Assembly: GCA_002842875.1 (NCBI GenBank)
Contig: PHEF01000049.1
Span: 1 to 34,381 of the forward strand
DNA length: 34,381 bases
Direction of reading: 5' to 3'
Source: Alphaproteobacteria bacterium HGW-Alphaproteobacteria-3
Lineage (GTDB): Bacteria > Pseudomonadota > Alphaproteobacteria > Parvibaculales > Parvibaculaceae
Under the pieces are notes generated by a model. The model worked only from the letters and a program-made list of their open reading frames with translations, ran no database searches and was not told where the DNA came from. Shown here piece after piece: positions 16,394 to 24,353 of this stretch. Every line of letters starts with the position of its first letter. Position 1 is the stretch's first letter. The position numbers and the translations under genes are program-made.

Positions 16394-17761
16394 ATGTTCG
16401 GGCCCTACACATTTCTGGAACGCGCCCATACCTTCGTCTGGGACCGCCCGCTGAACGAATTGCCGTTCTGGCAAAGGTCGATCTTCCTCGCGGCACGGAT
16501 CGGCTGGGCGGTGGTGCGCGATCTTCTCGGCGGCGCCCTCAGCCTGCGCGCGATGAGCCTTGTCTATACGACGCTGCTTTCCATCGTGCCGGCTCTTGCT
16601 ATTGCCTTCGCCGTCTTCCGCCTCTTCGGCTTCGACAGCTACATCGAGACCATGCTGGCGGATTTTCTCGCGCCGCTCGGCGATCAGGGCGCCGAGATCA
16701 CGCAGCAAATGATGCAGTTCGTGCAGCGCGTGAACGTCAACGTTCTCGGCACTATCGGCTTCTTCTTTCTGCTTTATACGGTGATCTCGCTCATCAACAA
16801 GGTCGAGGCCTCGTTCAACAGCATCTGGCGCGTCGAGGCGAACAGGTCCTTTGCGCGCCAGTTCACCGAAATCGTCAGCATGAGCGTTCTCGGCCCACTG
16901 CTGGTACTCACCGTCGTCGGCATCATGGCGGGCGCCGTTTCAAACTCCTTTGTGGGCGGCCTCGCGGAGTACGAAGCGGTTCGCTATATCCTCGATCAGT
17001 CGTCCCGCCTTCTGCCCTACGCGGTCCTTATCGCGGCCTTCAGCTTCATCTACATCATGATCCCGAACACGCGGGTGAAGGTGGATGCGGCCGTGGTCGG
17101 GGCCACGGTCGCCGGCGTTGCCTGGGGGGCTGCGGGCTGGACCTTCGCCACATTCGTCGTGAAGTCGGCGCAATATGTCGCGATCTACTCGGCCTTTGCG
17201 AGCCTCGTCTTCTTCATGATCTGGCTTTATGCCGCATGGCTCATCCTGCTTGGCGGTTGCTCGATCGCTTTCTACTACCAGAACCGCGCCTATCTCTCGC
17301 CACATGCGGGGGTGAGCCTCCTCACGCTCCGTCAACTCGACCGCATGGCCGTGCAGGCACTTCTTCTTGTACACGACGCCTTCGATCGCGGACAAAAGCC
17401 GTGGACGGAGGAGACGCTGGCCCGAAGACTTCATGTGCCGATGGAATCGATGGGCGAAATCTCGGCGGCGCTTTGCGGGGCCGGCCTCATGACCATCGTC
17501 ACGGGTACGCCGAGCCGCTTCGTGCCTGGCCGTCCAGCCGGCAAGACCAACCTTGCCGACGTCTTCGCCGCGATCCGCACGAAACGCTACAACCGGAGCA
17601 TCGCCGACGACAGTCTCGCTCACGATCCTCGCGTCGAAGCCTTCTTCGCGGCACTCGACGTGCGGCAGGCGGAGGTCGTGGACGCCGTGACCATTGCGTC
17701 GCTGATGGCTGCGGATGAGGCTGAACCGGAGAAATCCGTTTCGGCGGCGGCAGCCCGTTAA
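16394..17761 (+). CDS. YihY/BrkB-family inner membrane protein
   Basis: A 455-residue integral membrane protein of the YihY/virulence factor BrkB (formerly RNase BN-annotated) family. Residues about 35-290 contain six membrane helices. Family landmarks are SLVYTTLLSIVPALAIAF near 55, IGFFFLLYTVISLINKVEASFNSIWRV near 120-145, YIMIPNTRVKVDAAVVGA near 220 and FASLVFFMIWLYAAWLILLGG near 275. A soluble C-terminal extension (about 300-450) resembles a winged-helix fold (WTEETLARRLHVPMESMGEISAALCGAGLM), as in longer members. Function is unsettled and the old RNase BN label is incorrect for this family. It stands alone between the csp terminator and a 609-bp stretch without an obvious gene. Confidence 0.92.
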   Translation: MFGPYTFLERAHTFVWDRPLNELPFWQRSIFLAARIGWAVVRDLLGGALSLRAMSLVYTTLLSIVPALAIAFAVFRLFGFDSYIETMLADFLAPLGDQGAEITQQMMQFVQRVNVNVLGTIGFFFLLYTVISLINKVEASFNSIWRVEANRSFARQFTEIVSMSVLGPLLVLTVVGIMAGAVSNSFVGGLAEYEAVRYILDQSSRLLPYAVLIAAFSFIYIMIPNTRVKVDAAVVGATVAGVAWGAAGWTFATFVVKSAQYVAIYSAFASLVFFMIWLYAAWLILLGGCSIAFYYQNRAYLSPHAGVSLLTLRQLDRMAVQALLLVHDAFDRGQKPWTEETLARRLHVPMESMGEISAALCGAGLMTIVTGTPSRFVPGRPAGKTNLADVFAAIRTKRYNRSIADDSLAHDPRVEAFFAALDVRQAEVVDAVTIASLMAADEAEPEKSVSAAAAR

Positions 17762-17916
17762 CGCCTTGATTCGTGCCGATGACGAAAACGCTTCTCCGCC
17801 AATATCGCGACAGACAGCGAGGTGCGGCGGGTCTCGTCCTGCGGTCACGAAAATGCCCGGTAAACCGCGCCCCGGCACACCGGATGCGGTATGCGCGGAA
17901 GTTTCACACACATTTC

Positions 17917-17922
17917 CTTGAC
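17917..17922 (+). promoter_or_regulatory. Possible -35 element for the small transcript
   Basis: CTTGAC matches the -35 preferred by alphaproteobacterial housekeeping sigma factors. No good -10 is visible at 16-18 bp spacing (the best is a region around 17940-17947), so this is weak. A start near 17950 would give a transcript of about 300 nt ending at the terminator at 18254. Confidence 0.25.
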
Positions 17923-17969
17923 GCGACCGCCAACCGGATTCAGGCTGAAGGTCCTTGGTTCAACAATTG

Positions 17970-17983
17970 AAAGGAGGTGATCC
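17970..17983 (+). promoter_or_regulatory. Perfect 14-nt Shine-Dalgarno sequence
   Basis: AAAGGAGGTGATCC is complementary to the whole 3' end of 16S rRNA (GGATCACCTCCTTT), with the GGAGG core 7 nt before the ATG at 17985. Ordinary genes in this window have 4-8 nt matches. GAAAGG at 17969-17974 can also pair with CCTTTC at 18083-18088 inside the same transcript, so the site could be masked. Confidence 0.6.
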
Positions 17984-17984
17984 G

Positions 17985-18095
17985 ATGTCTAACGGTTTGC
18001 TGACGCCGTTTGCCATCGCCAAAGTTTCGATCTCGATAGAGGGTCGTGTGGCGAGGCGGGAAGAACCGGACACTTCTGGGGGCCTTTCTGCCTGA
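17985..18095 (+). CDS. Candidate 36-residue small protein
   Basis: ATG at 17985 to TGA at 18093-18095. The peptide starts MSNGLLTPFAIAKVSISIEG, continues with a charged stretch (RVARREEP) and ends GGLSA. It has no membrane helix, signal peptide or cysteine. The only strong evidence for translation is the exceptional ribosome site at 17970-17983; codon choice is mixed and I do not recognise the peptide. It may be a real small protein, a leader peptide, or a ribosome-binding decoy within a regulatory RNA. The next elements on the strand are two hairpins and a terminator, so it looks like a single short transcription unit. Confidence 0.45.
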   Translation: MSNGLLTPFAIAKVSISIEGRVARREEPDTSGGLSA

Positions 18096-18109
18096 GCCTT
18101 TATCCTTTA

Positions 18110-18135
18110 TCGCCGCACCCGCGAGGGCGCGGCGA
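18110..18135 (+). ncRNA. GNRA-capped hairpin in the candidate small RNA
   Basis: TCGCCGC (18110-18116) pairs with GCGGCGA (18129-18135), followed inward by one A/C mismatch, a CCC/GGG stem and a GCGA tetraloop (18121-18124). There is no T run after it, so it is not a simple terminator. It suggests a folded functional RNA between the small ORF and the terminator at 18218. Confidence 0.4.
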
Positions 18136-18217
18136 CTCTTCGAGATGAACAGATTGGTGCAAACGGGGCGGTCCCGCAGATAACATAATGGAGACCGCGT
18201 CGCTGCCGTTCCGAACT

Positions 18218-18254
18218 GGCCGCCGCCTTCCCGATGGAAAGCGGCGGCCTTTTC
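18218..18254 (+). terminator. Rho-independent terminator
   Basis: GGCCGCCGC (18218-18226) pairs perfectly with GCGGCGGCC (18241-18249), the loop can add a TTCC/GGAA stem, and TTTT follows (18250-18253). It is oriented for the plus strand only. It ends the transcript that contains the small ORF at 17985, or possibly reads from yihY. Confidence 0.8.
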
Positions 18255-18329
18255 ACGCCGGCATTTCTTAAGAAGGTGGCCTCACCCAGGCGCGGTTCGG
18301 GGGGGCCGGGTTTCACCGAGGGTGAGGCC

Positions 18330-18349
18330 GAACGGCCTCTCGGCCGTTC
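18330..18349 (-). terminator. Hairpin at the end of the lipoprotein gene
   Basis: On the minus strand GAACGGCC, a GAGA tetraloop, and GGCCGTTC form a perfect 8-bp stem starting 21 bp after the lipoprotein stop. No T run follows, so termination is plausible but unproven. Confidence 0.45.
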
Positions 18350-18370
18350 ATTCGAGGTACCGGCGATCCA

Positions 18371-18850
18371 TCAATTCGCGATCTGCCAGCTCCCGTCCGG
18401 CTGACGGCATGCCGTGCCGTATGCGTTTTCGGGACGTCCGCCGATATAGACGGTCTGGGTATATTCGCGGCAGTAGCTGCCGGCAGCCTGGTAGGAGCGG
18501 CCGGGTTCGACATAACCGTAATTGCCGCTCTGCGGATTCCGCCACTGCGTCGGCTGGCCGGTCTGGAAGGCGCCATAAGACGCGTTCTGCAGATAGGTCT
18601 GGTCGGCGCGGTCGAGGCTGCGGCCTATGTTGTTGCCGACCAGCGCGCCGACCAGCACGCCCGCACCCGTCGCCCAGAGACGGCCGGAACCGCCACCGAT
18701 CTGCGAGCCGGCGAGGCCGCCCGCGACAGCGCCCGCCAGCGTGCCGATGCCTTGCTTCGGGCCACCGCTATAACCGTAAGGGTCGCCGGTCTGGCAGCCG
18801 GCAAGCGCCACGGCAAGGGCGCCAACAAGAAGTGTGCTTTTGATCTTCAT
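18371..18850 (-). CDS. Glycine-zipper outer-membrane lipoprotein (17-kDa antigen-like)
   Basis: A 159-residue lipoprotein. The ATG at 18850 gives a lipoprotein signal peptide with lipobox LAGC and lipidated cysteine C19; the frame is open further upstream but that part does not look coding. A glycine-zipper segment follows (about 34-80: GIGTLAGAVAGGLAGSQIGG, GAGVLVGALVGNNIGRSLD). The C-terminal domain has the conserved pattern YCREYTQTVYIGG and AYGTACRQPDGSWQI, shared with the rickettsial 17-kDa surface antigen and related alphaproteobacterial proteins. The likely place is the inner leaflet of the outer membrane, with a structural role. It lies 124 bp past the stop of the sensor kinase gene on the same strand. 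Confidence 0.93.
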   Translation of the reverse strand: MKIKSTLLVGALAVALAGCQTGDPYGYSGGPKQGIGTLAGAVAGGLAGSQIGGGSGRLWATGAGVLVGALVGNNIGRSLDRADQTYLQNASYGAFQTGQPTQWRNPQSGNYGYVEPGRSYQAAGSYCREYTQTVYIGGRPENAYGTACRQPDGSWQIAN

Positions 18851-18974
18851 GACACGTACCCCAATTCCCGATTGGTTGATCCGATGGTCATGAAGATAGA
18901 AGCTGGCCCTTGAGCAGGGGCTGAACGCGCCGTTCATGTGGCGTTCAGATTGCGCCGTGCTCCAGCCTCGCCTG

Positions 18975-20348
18975 TCAGGCTGTTGCCGCGGGCAGATAGA
19001 GGTCCGCGCGAAGGCCGCCAAGGGGCGAGGCCTCGAATTTCAGTTCGCCGCCATACATCTCGGCGATCTCCGTCACGATGGAGAGGCCGAGGCCGGAGCC
19101 GGGCTTCGTCTCATCGAGCCGCGTACCGCGCTTCAGCACCGCGGCGCGCGCACCTTCGGGAAGGCCCGGCCCGTCATCCTCGACGCGCAGGCAGAGGAAG
19201 GGGCGCGCCTTTCGCATCGCCGCTTCGGGGATGACCGTCAGGCGCACCCGCGCATTCGCCCATTTGCATGCATTGTCCAGCAGGTTCCCCGCGACCTCTT
19301 CAAGGTCCTGCGCTTCACCGCGGAAGCCGGCTTCCTCCGGGCAATCGAGTTCGATTGCGATGCCCTGGTCCTCATAGATACGTTCGAGCGCCAGCACGAT
19401 GCGTTCGAGAACGGGTTCCACCGGCGTGTGCGCGCCGAGAACATTCGCGGAAGCGGCCATGCGCGCGCGGGCGAGATGGTGGTCGATCTGCTCGCGCATC
19501 TGCCGCGCCATCCGGTCCACGGTCGCGCCGAAAGGACCGTCATGCGCGCGAGCCTCGTTCGTCAACACACTGAGCGGCGTTTTCAGCGCATGAGCAAGGT
19601 TCCCGACATGCGTGCGTGCCCGTTCGAGCACTTCGCGGTTGCCTTCGAGAAGCCCGTTCAGCTCATCGGCGAGCGGTTCTATTTCAGCCGGAAACTCGCC
19701 GTCGAGTCTTGTGGCGCGGCCGGACCGGATTTGCGCGAGCGAGGAGCGGACGCGTTCGAGCGGGCGCAGGCCGAAGCGGACCTGGATCAGCAGCGCGACG
19801 AGAAGGCCCGCGCCCATCGCGGCCATGGCGATGAAGACCCAGGTGTTGAAGCCCTGTATTTCCTCGTTCATTTCGGAGCGGTCGCCTGCCACGGCAAAAG
19901 AGACGGGCACTTCGTAGTCCGGCAGCGTCACGCGGCGTTCCGCGACGCGCAGCTTCTGTGCCTCCGGGCCCAGCGTGTCGAAGACGGCAAGCCCGTTCTC
20001 GCTGCGCTTCGCATCCTTGAGAGGTGCGAGGTCGAGCGATTGGTCGAACAGCGAGCGCGATCGCTGCGCCGGGCGAGCGGCCACGGGCCATATTTGCCAA
20101 TACCAGCCGGAATAGGCGAGGTCGAAGCGCGTTTCGGACAGCGCGCGGGTTCGGACCAGACCGCCCTCCCCGTCCACCTCGGTCGTCGCGATGAGACTGT
20201 CGAGAAGTACGTCGAGCCGGGCATCGAAACTGCGTTCGACGGAATTCCGGAAGATGGCCGAAAGCGTCAATCCGCCGGCGACGAGGGCGATGCCGCTCCA
20301 GAGCGCGGCGCCGGCGATGAGCCTGAATGCGAGGCTGTCAGACCGCAT
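18975..20348 (-). CDS. PhoQ-like sensor histidine kinase
   Basis: A 457-residue sensor kinase. The first membrane helix (about 9-33) and second helix (about 170-192) flank a periplasmic sensor domain of about 135 residues. A HAMP-like region and the dimerisation helix follow, with phosphoacceptor H253 in NLAHALKTPLSVL, the short HxLKTPL form seen in PhoQ-type kinases. The ATPase domain has NLLDNACKWA, DDGPGL and GSGLGLSI. The ATG at 20348 overlaps the regulator stop by 11 nt (ATGCGGTCTGA), which decides the start and shows translational coupling. It pairs with the regulator at 20338-21009 and the PepSY gene just before. PhoQ-like kinases often sense cations, antimicrobial peptides or membrane stress, but the ligand here is unknown. 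Confidence 0.94.
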   Translation of the reverse strand: MRSDSLAFRLIAGAALWSGIALVAGGLTLSAIFRNSVERSFDARLDVLLDSLIATTEVDGEGGLVRTRALSETRFDLAYSGWYWQIWPVAARPAQRSRSLFDQSLDLAPLKDAKRSENGLAVFDTLGPEAQKLRVAERRVTLPDYEVPVSFAVAGDRSEMNEEIQGFNTWVFIAMAAMGAGLLVALLIQVRFGLRPLERVRSSLAQIRSGRATRLDGEFPAEIEPLADELNGLLEGNREVLERARTHVGNLAHALKTPLSVLTNEARAHDGPFGATVDRMARQMREQIDHHLARARMAASANVLGAHTPVEPVLERIVLALERIYEDQGIAIELDCPEEAGFRGEAQDLEEVAGNLLDNACKWANARVRLTVIPEAAMRKARPFLCLRVEDDGPGLPEGARAAVLKRGTRLDETKPGSGLGLSIVTEIAEMYGGELKFEASPLGGLRADLYLPAATA

Positions 20349-21009
20349 CTTCGGGTGCCGCCAGCCGGTAGCCGAGGCCACGCACGGTCTCGATCACATC
20401 CTTGCCGAGCTTGCGGCGGAGGCGGCCGACAAAGACCTCGATCGTGTTGCTGTCGCGGTCAAAGTCCTGGTCGTAGAGATGCTCGACCAGTTCCGTGCGC
20501 GAAATGACGCGACCCTGATGGTGCATCAGATAGGCGAGCAGGCGATATTCGAGCGAGGTGAGCTTGATCGCGCGGCCGTTCACCGTGACCCGCGAGCTTC
20601 GCGTATCGACGCGAACGGGGCCGCATTCAAGTTCGCTCGTCGCATGGCCGGTCGCCCGGCGGAGAAGCGCGCGCAGCCGCGCCAGCACTTCTTCCATATA
20701 GAAGGGCTTCGCCACATAGTCGTCCGCGCCGGCGTCGAAACCCGCCACCTTGTCGCTCCAGCGGTCGCGCGCGGTGAGGATCAGCACGGGCATGGTGCGC
20801 CCGTCGCGGCGCCATTTTTCGAGCACGGTCACGCCGTCCATTTCCGGCAAGCCGAGATCGAGGATCACCGCGTCGTAGGGTTCGGTGTCGCCGAGGAAAT
20901 GTCCTTCCTCGCCATCCTTCGCGCTGTCCGCCACATAGCCTGCTTCTTCCAGCGCGGCGACGAGCTGGCGGTTGAGATCGGGATCGTCTTCGACAACCAG
21001 GAGCCGCAT
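20338..21009 (-). CDS. PhoP-like OmpR-family response regulator
   Basis: A 223-residue regulator. The receiver domain has E7/D8/D9, phosphoacceptor D51 in AVILDLGLPEMDG and K101 in VAKPFYMEE. The DNA-binding winged helix has LTSLEYRLLAYLMHHQGRVISR and ends TVRGLGYRLA. The AKPFYMEEVLARLRAL pattern is typical of the PhoP subgroup. It is preceded by a good ribosome site (GGAGAAG) and lies 30 bp after the PepSY gene. It overlaps the kinase gene that follows. It probably controls genes responding to envelope conditions, possibly including the PepSY gene. Confidence 0.95.
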   Translation of the reverse strand: MRLLVVEDDPDLNRQLVAALEEAGYVADSAKDGEEGHFLGDTEPYDAVILDLGLPEMDGVTVLEKWRRDGRTMPVLILTARDRWSDKVAGFDAGADDYVAKPFYMEEVLARLRALLRRATGHATSELECGPVRVDTRSSRVTVNGRAIKLTSLEYRLLAYLMHHQGRVISRTELVEHLYDQDFDRDSNTIEVFVGRLRRKLGKDVIETVRGLGYRLAAPEDAV

Positions 21010-21039
21010 GTTCTTCTCCGTCCTAGGTCTCTTCGGCGC

Positions 21040-21405
21040 CTATCGCGCGCCCACGACACGGCCCGATACCGCATCGACCGCAACCACCACGACCCGGTTG
21101 TCCGGTGTCCTGATCTTCACATGATAAGTCTGCCCGCCGAAGCTCATGTCGAGAAATTTGCCGGGGAAGCGGGATAACGCGGCCTGCTTTGCCTGACCGG
21201 GCGAGATCACCCTGCCCGACCGCACGGCGTCGCGCGCATCGTCCTGCTCGGAGTGATAGCCCCACTGGGCCTCCTGCAACAGGGCGGGGGCGGCGGCGGC
21301 GCCGGGGTCCGGCACGATCCCGTCGGCGCGCGCGGGCGCGAGCCCTCCGAAGAGGAAGGCGGCCGCGGCGATCGTCAGGGCGATCCATGTGGATGTCTGC
21401 GTCAT
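21040..21405 (-). CDS. Secreted PepSY-domain protein
   Basis: A 121-residue exported protein. The ATG at 21405 gives a signal peptide of 27 residues ending APARA. The mature part has one PepSY domain at the C-terminus (VISPGQAKQAALSRFPGKFL through VVVVAVDAVSGRVVGA). PepSY proteins are thought to inhibit proteases or modulate sensors in the periplasm. It lies 30 bp upstream of the PhoP-like regulator, a common arrangement that suggests it feeds back on the kinase. Its frame is continuous with the nitroreductase upstream, without a stop, which is probably accidental (see the nitroreductase entry). The signal peptide argues that the protein is made from its own start, preceded by GGGGG. Confidence 0.88.
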   Translation of the reverse strand: MTQTSTWIALTIAAAAFLFGGLAPARADGIVPDPGAAAAPALLQEAQWGYHSEQDDARDAVRSGRVISPGQAKQAALSRFPGKFLDMSFGGQTYHVKIRTPDNRVVVVAVDAVSGRVVGAR

Positions 21406-21464
21406 GCCCCCGTACCTAAGCCCGCGACGCTGAACCCGTGATGAACGGAATTTGCATGCATCTT

Positions 21465-22122
21465 TCAGGAAGCGCCACTCAGAATGCGCCCGATCGGTCC
21501 GCAAATTGTTAATGGGCGCGCGCTCGTCCATATAGCCAAGGCCCATCCCGCAAAAGAGCATGAGTTCCTCAGGCATGGCCAGAAATTCCGAGACGGTCTT
21601 GTGCCAGATCGCCCAGGCCTCCTGCGGCGCCGTGTGGAGCCCGTGCTCGCGGGCGGCCAGCATCGCCGATTGGATGAACATGCCGAGGTCGGACCATTGG
21701 CCGAGGCCCATCTGCCGGTCGATGGCGAAGAACATGGCGACCGGCGCGTCGAAGAAGCGGAAGTTGCGGGCGAACTGCTGCAGCCGCCCCGCCTTGTCCT
21801 CGCGCGTCACACCGATTGTCGCGTACATGTCTTCGCCGCATTTGAAACGCCGTGCCTTGTAGGGATCGGTCAGGCCCTTGGGATAGATGTCGTATTCCGT
21901 CCCCTCGCCGAAGGGAGCGTCCTTCTGTTTTTCCGCGACGATGCCGAGAAACGCATTCAGCCTGGCGCCCGTCAGCACATAGACATGCCAGGGCTGGAGA
22001 TTGCCGCCCGACGGCGCATATTTCGCCTCATCGAGAATTTGCCGCACCGTCTCTTCCGGCACCGGCTTGTCGAGAAAGGCGCGGCAGGTGATGCGGCTCT
22101 TCAGGGCCTCGGAAACTTTCAT
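21465..22122 (-). CDS. Nitroreductase-family FMN oxidoreductase (stop apparently lost by +1 base)
   Basis: An FMN-dependent NAD(P)H oxidoreductase. The ATG at 22122 follows a GCAGGAGG site. Landmarks are SRITCRAFLDKPVP with DEAKYAPSGGNLQPW near residues 9-45 (FMN binding), FGEGTEYDIYPKGL near 71, SDLGMFIQSAMLAAREHGL near 144 and LGYMDERAPINNLRT near the end. The frame does not stop at the expected place, about residue 218. It reads TTC CTG AAA there, and one base less (at 21468) would give TTC TGA with the stop at 21465-21467. As it stands the frame runs on through 21 non-family residues into the PepSY gene, ending at 21040 (360 residues). It lies 29 bp after the smaller acyl-CoA dehydrogenase gene in the same operon. 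Substrate is unknown. Confidence 0.8.
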
Positions 22123-22151
22123 CGGCGTTTGTCCTCCTGCGGTATCGAAAT

Positions 22152-23171
22152 CTATCTCGCTGTCACGCGCGGCCAGAGCGCGTCGGCGCCCGCCGCAATC
22201 GTTTCGCGGCCAAGTTCGTCGGCCCATTCGCGGCCGGCGCCAAACTCCGCGCGCCACGACCAGAGGCGGCGCGTTGCGAAGTGAAGCCCGTGTTCGTAGG
22301 TGAAGCCGATCGCGCCATGCACCTGATGCGCAATCGACGTCGCGATGCTCGATGCATCGTCCACGCGGATCTTCGCGGCGGCAATCTCGAATGCCGCGTC
22401 GTGCCCGCGCTTGTCGGCCTGCGCACAGGCATAGTCGACGATCACACTGCACGCGGCTGCCTGTGTCGAAAGCACGGCGAGCTGCTGCTGGATCGCCTGA
22501 AATTTTCCGATGGGCTTACCGAACTGGGTGCGCTCGTTCGCATAGGCGACCGATTGCGACGAAAGATAGCCGAGCGCGCCCGCCATCTGGCAGGCACGGA
22601 TGAGGGCGCCGTAAAGCCTCATCGCGTTCGCCGGCAGCGGGGCCTTCTTCGCCGTCGCCGCCGCGCCCTTCAACACCACGCGGTCGCGCGGTTCTCGTGC
22701 GACGTTGATGCCATGCTCAATCGCCGCCCCATCGAGCGAGACCAGCGCCACCTCGCCCTTCGCAATGGCCACGCCATATCGCGCGTTGCGCCCGAAAGAG
22801 ACACGCGGCGCCACACCGGAGAGCTTGCCGCCGTCGAGCGTAAAATCGCCCTCAAGAAGCGTCGTCACACCTTCGGGCACCTCGATGCCGGCCGTCGTCA
22901 GAAACCAGTTCGCGAGCAGCGCATCCGCCAGTGGCAGCGGGGCGACATGTTCACCCGCGGCCTTCAGCACGATGGCGGCATCCGCCCAGGTGCCGCCCGC
23001 CCCGCCCTCGGCCTCGGGCACAAGGACGCGGGTCAGCCCGTTCGCCTCGACCTCGTTCCAGAGCGCGGCGGGAAATTCTCCCTCCTCCGCTTTCTGTACG
23101 AGCGATTTCGTCACGCGTTCGGCGAGAAGTCCGTTCACGCTGTCCGACAGGATGGTCTGCAATTCGTTCAT
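22152..23171 (-). CDS. Acyl-CoA dehydrogenase, small/beta-type subunit
   Basis: A 339-residue acyl-CoA dehydrogenase family protein, shorter than the 380-400 residues of classical members. The N-terminal helical domain is complete (LLAERVTKSLVQKAEEGEFP; GLTRVLVPEAEGGAGGTW). The middle beta domain is reduced. The C-terminal domain has ERTQFGKPIGKFQAIQQQLA and QVHGAIGFTYEHGLHFATRR. I see no clear catalytic glutamate. Its neighbour 11 bp upstream is a full-length paralogue, and such pairs in steroid or branched-chain catabolism form alpha2beta2 enzymes in which the active site is shared. That pairing is an inference from gene order. Confidence 0.9.
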   Translation of the reverse strand: MNELQTILSDSVNGLLAERVTKSLVQKAEEGEFPAALWNEVEANGLTRVLVPEAEGGAGGTWADAAIVLKAAGEHVAPLPLADALLANWFLTTAGIEVPEGVTTLLEGDFTLDGGKLSGVAPRVSFGRNARYGVAIAKGEVALVSLDGAAIEHGINVAREPRDRVVLKGAAATAKKAPLPANAMRLYGALIRACQMAGALGYLSSQSVAYANERTQFGKPIGKFQAIQQQLAVLSTQAAACSVIVDYACAQADKRGHDAAFEIAAAKIRVDDASSIATSIAHQVHGAIGFTYEHGLHFATRRLWSWRAEFGAGREWADELGRETIAAGADALWPRVTAR

Positions 23172-23182
23172 GGCTTCCTCCC

Positions 23183-24334
23183 TCAGCGCAGTCCGAGCCC
23201 GCGGGCGATGATGCCGCGCAGGATTTCGCGCGTACCGCCGCGCAGCGAGAAGGAAGGCACCGTCTGCGTGAGGTAGCCGAGCACCTGCTCGTAGTCGCTG
23301 CCCTCGCCCACCAGCGGCTCGATCCCCAGCAACTCATGTGCACGCACCGGCATGTCCTGTTCGAAGATCGCGCCGAGATCCTTCACCACCGACGCTTCGA
23401 GCGCCGGGCTCTCGCCCTTTTCGAGCATGCCGGCGACCGAGAGCGACATCTGGCGCAGCGTCACGAGATGCGCAACGAGGCGGCCGATCTCGCGCGCGCC
23501 CTCCGCGCCGCCGCGCTTTTCGAGTTCGCGGATCATCTCGACCATCAGCAGGAAACTCGAGAGATAGCGCTCCGGTCCCGAGCGCTCGAAGGCGAGTTCC
23601 GCCGTCACCTGGCCCCAGCCGCCGCCTTCCGTGCCGACCATCATGCCGTCGGGCACAAAGGCATCCTGAAACACGACCTCGTTGAAATGCGCATTGCCCG
23701 CGAGATCCTTGATCGGCCGAATCGCGATGCCGTCCGTGTTCTTGAGGTCGACGAGAAACTGCGTCAGTCCGGCATGCTTGTTCTGCGGATCGAGGTTGGT
23801 GCGGAAAAGACCGATCATGTAATGCGCGGTATGCGCACCCGACGTCCAGAGCTTTGTGCCGTTCACCTTGTAGCCGCCATCCACCTTGTCGGCGCGGGTG
23901 CGCGTGGCGGCAAGGTCGGAGCCCGAATCCGGTTCCGACATGCCGATGCAGAAATAGCATTCGCCTTTCGCGACGCGTGGCAGGATTTTCTGGCGCTGCT
24001 CTTCCGTGCCGAAGCGCAGCAGAAGAGGCCCCGATTGTCTGTCGCCGATCCAGTGCGCGCCCACCGGCGCACCCGCCGCCAGCATTTCCTCCAGCATCAC
24101 ATAGCGGTCGAAGAAACTCCGCTCATGTCCGCCATATTGCTTCGGCCACGTCATGCCGATCCAGCCCTTCGCGCCCATCTTGCGGCTGAACGCGGCATCC
24201 GAACCGGACCATGTCTGCGCCCGCGTCACCTTCGGAATGCGCGGCAGCTCCTCGGCAAGAAACGCTCTTATCTCCTCGCGGAGACCTTCCGTCTCGCCGG
24301 GCAGTTCGCATAGATCGAACCGGAATGGCTGCAT
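23183..24334 (-). CDS. Acyl-CoA dehydrogenase, large/alpha-type subunit
   Basis: A 383-residue flavoprotein dehydrogenase that would introduce an alpha,beta double bond into an acyl-CoA. The ATG at 24334 has a GGAG site 6 nt upstream; the open frame begins at 24403 but overlaps the SDR gene. Landmarks are WPKQYGGHERSFFDRYVMLEEML, CIGMSEPDSGSDLAATRTRA (FAD binding), NGTKLWTSGAHTAHYMIGL and the C-terminal SFSLRGGTREILRGIIA. The pair with the following shorter paralogue resembles heterotetrameric FadE pairs from steroid and isoprenoid catabolism. The SDR gene is 19 bp upstream and the smaller subunit starts 11 bp after its stop. Confidence 0.93.
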   Translation of the reverse strand: MQPFRFDLCELPGETEGLREEIRAFLAEELPRIPKVTRAQTWSGSDAAFSRKMGAKGWIGMTWPKQYGGHERSFFDRYVMLEEMLAAGAPVGAHWIGDRQSGPLLLRFGTEEQRQKILPRVAKGECYFCIGMSEPDSGSDLAATRTRADKVDGGYKVNGTKLWTSGAHTAHYMIGLFRTNLDPQNKHAGLTQFLVDLKNTDGIAIRPIKDLAGNAHFNEVVFQDAFVPDGMMVGTEGGGWGQVTAELAFERSGPERYLSSFLLMVEMIRELEKRGGAEGAREIGRLVAHLVTLRQMSLSVAGMLEKGESPALEASVVKDLGAIFEQDMPVRAHELLGIEPLVGEGSDYEQVLGYLTQTVPSFSLRGGTREILRGIIARGLGLR

Positions 24335-24353
24335 TTCGATCTCCAGTCTTTTC

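Larger units (their letters stand above)
17762..18370. other. 609-bp intergenic stretch with a structured transcript candidate
   Basis: No long ORF is credible here. In order it holds a CTTGAC -35-like hexamer (17917-17922), a 14-nt perfect Shine-Dalgarno (17970-17983) with a 36-codon ORF (17985-18095), a GNRA-capped hairpin (18110-18135), a second hairpin with arms GCGGTC/GACCGC (18168-18173 and 18193-18198), and a Rho-independent terminator (18218-18254). Further right, near the lipoprotein gene end, are the inverted repeats TCACC/GGTGA (18313-18325) and GAACGGCC/GGCCGTTC (18330-18349). Confidence 0.7.

Noticed and set aside
17969..17984. Fragment of a 16S rRNA 3' end on the minus strand (CGGATCACCTCCTTTC)
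   Set aside because: Only about 16 nt match and nothing before or after resembles rRNA; it is better explained as an anti-SD-complementary ribosome site on the plus strand.
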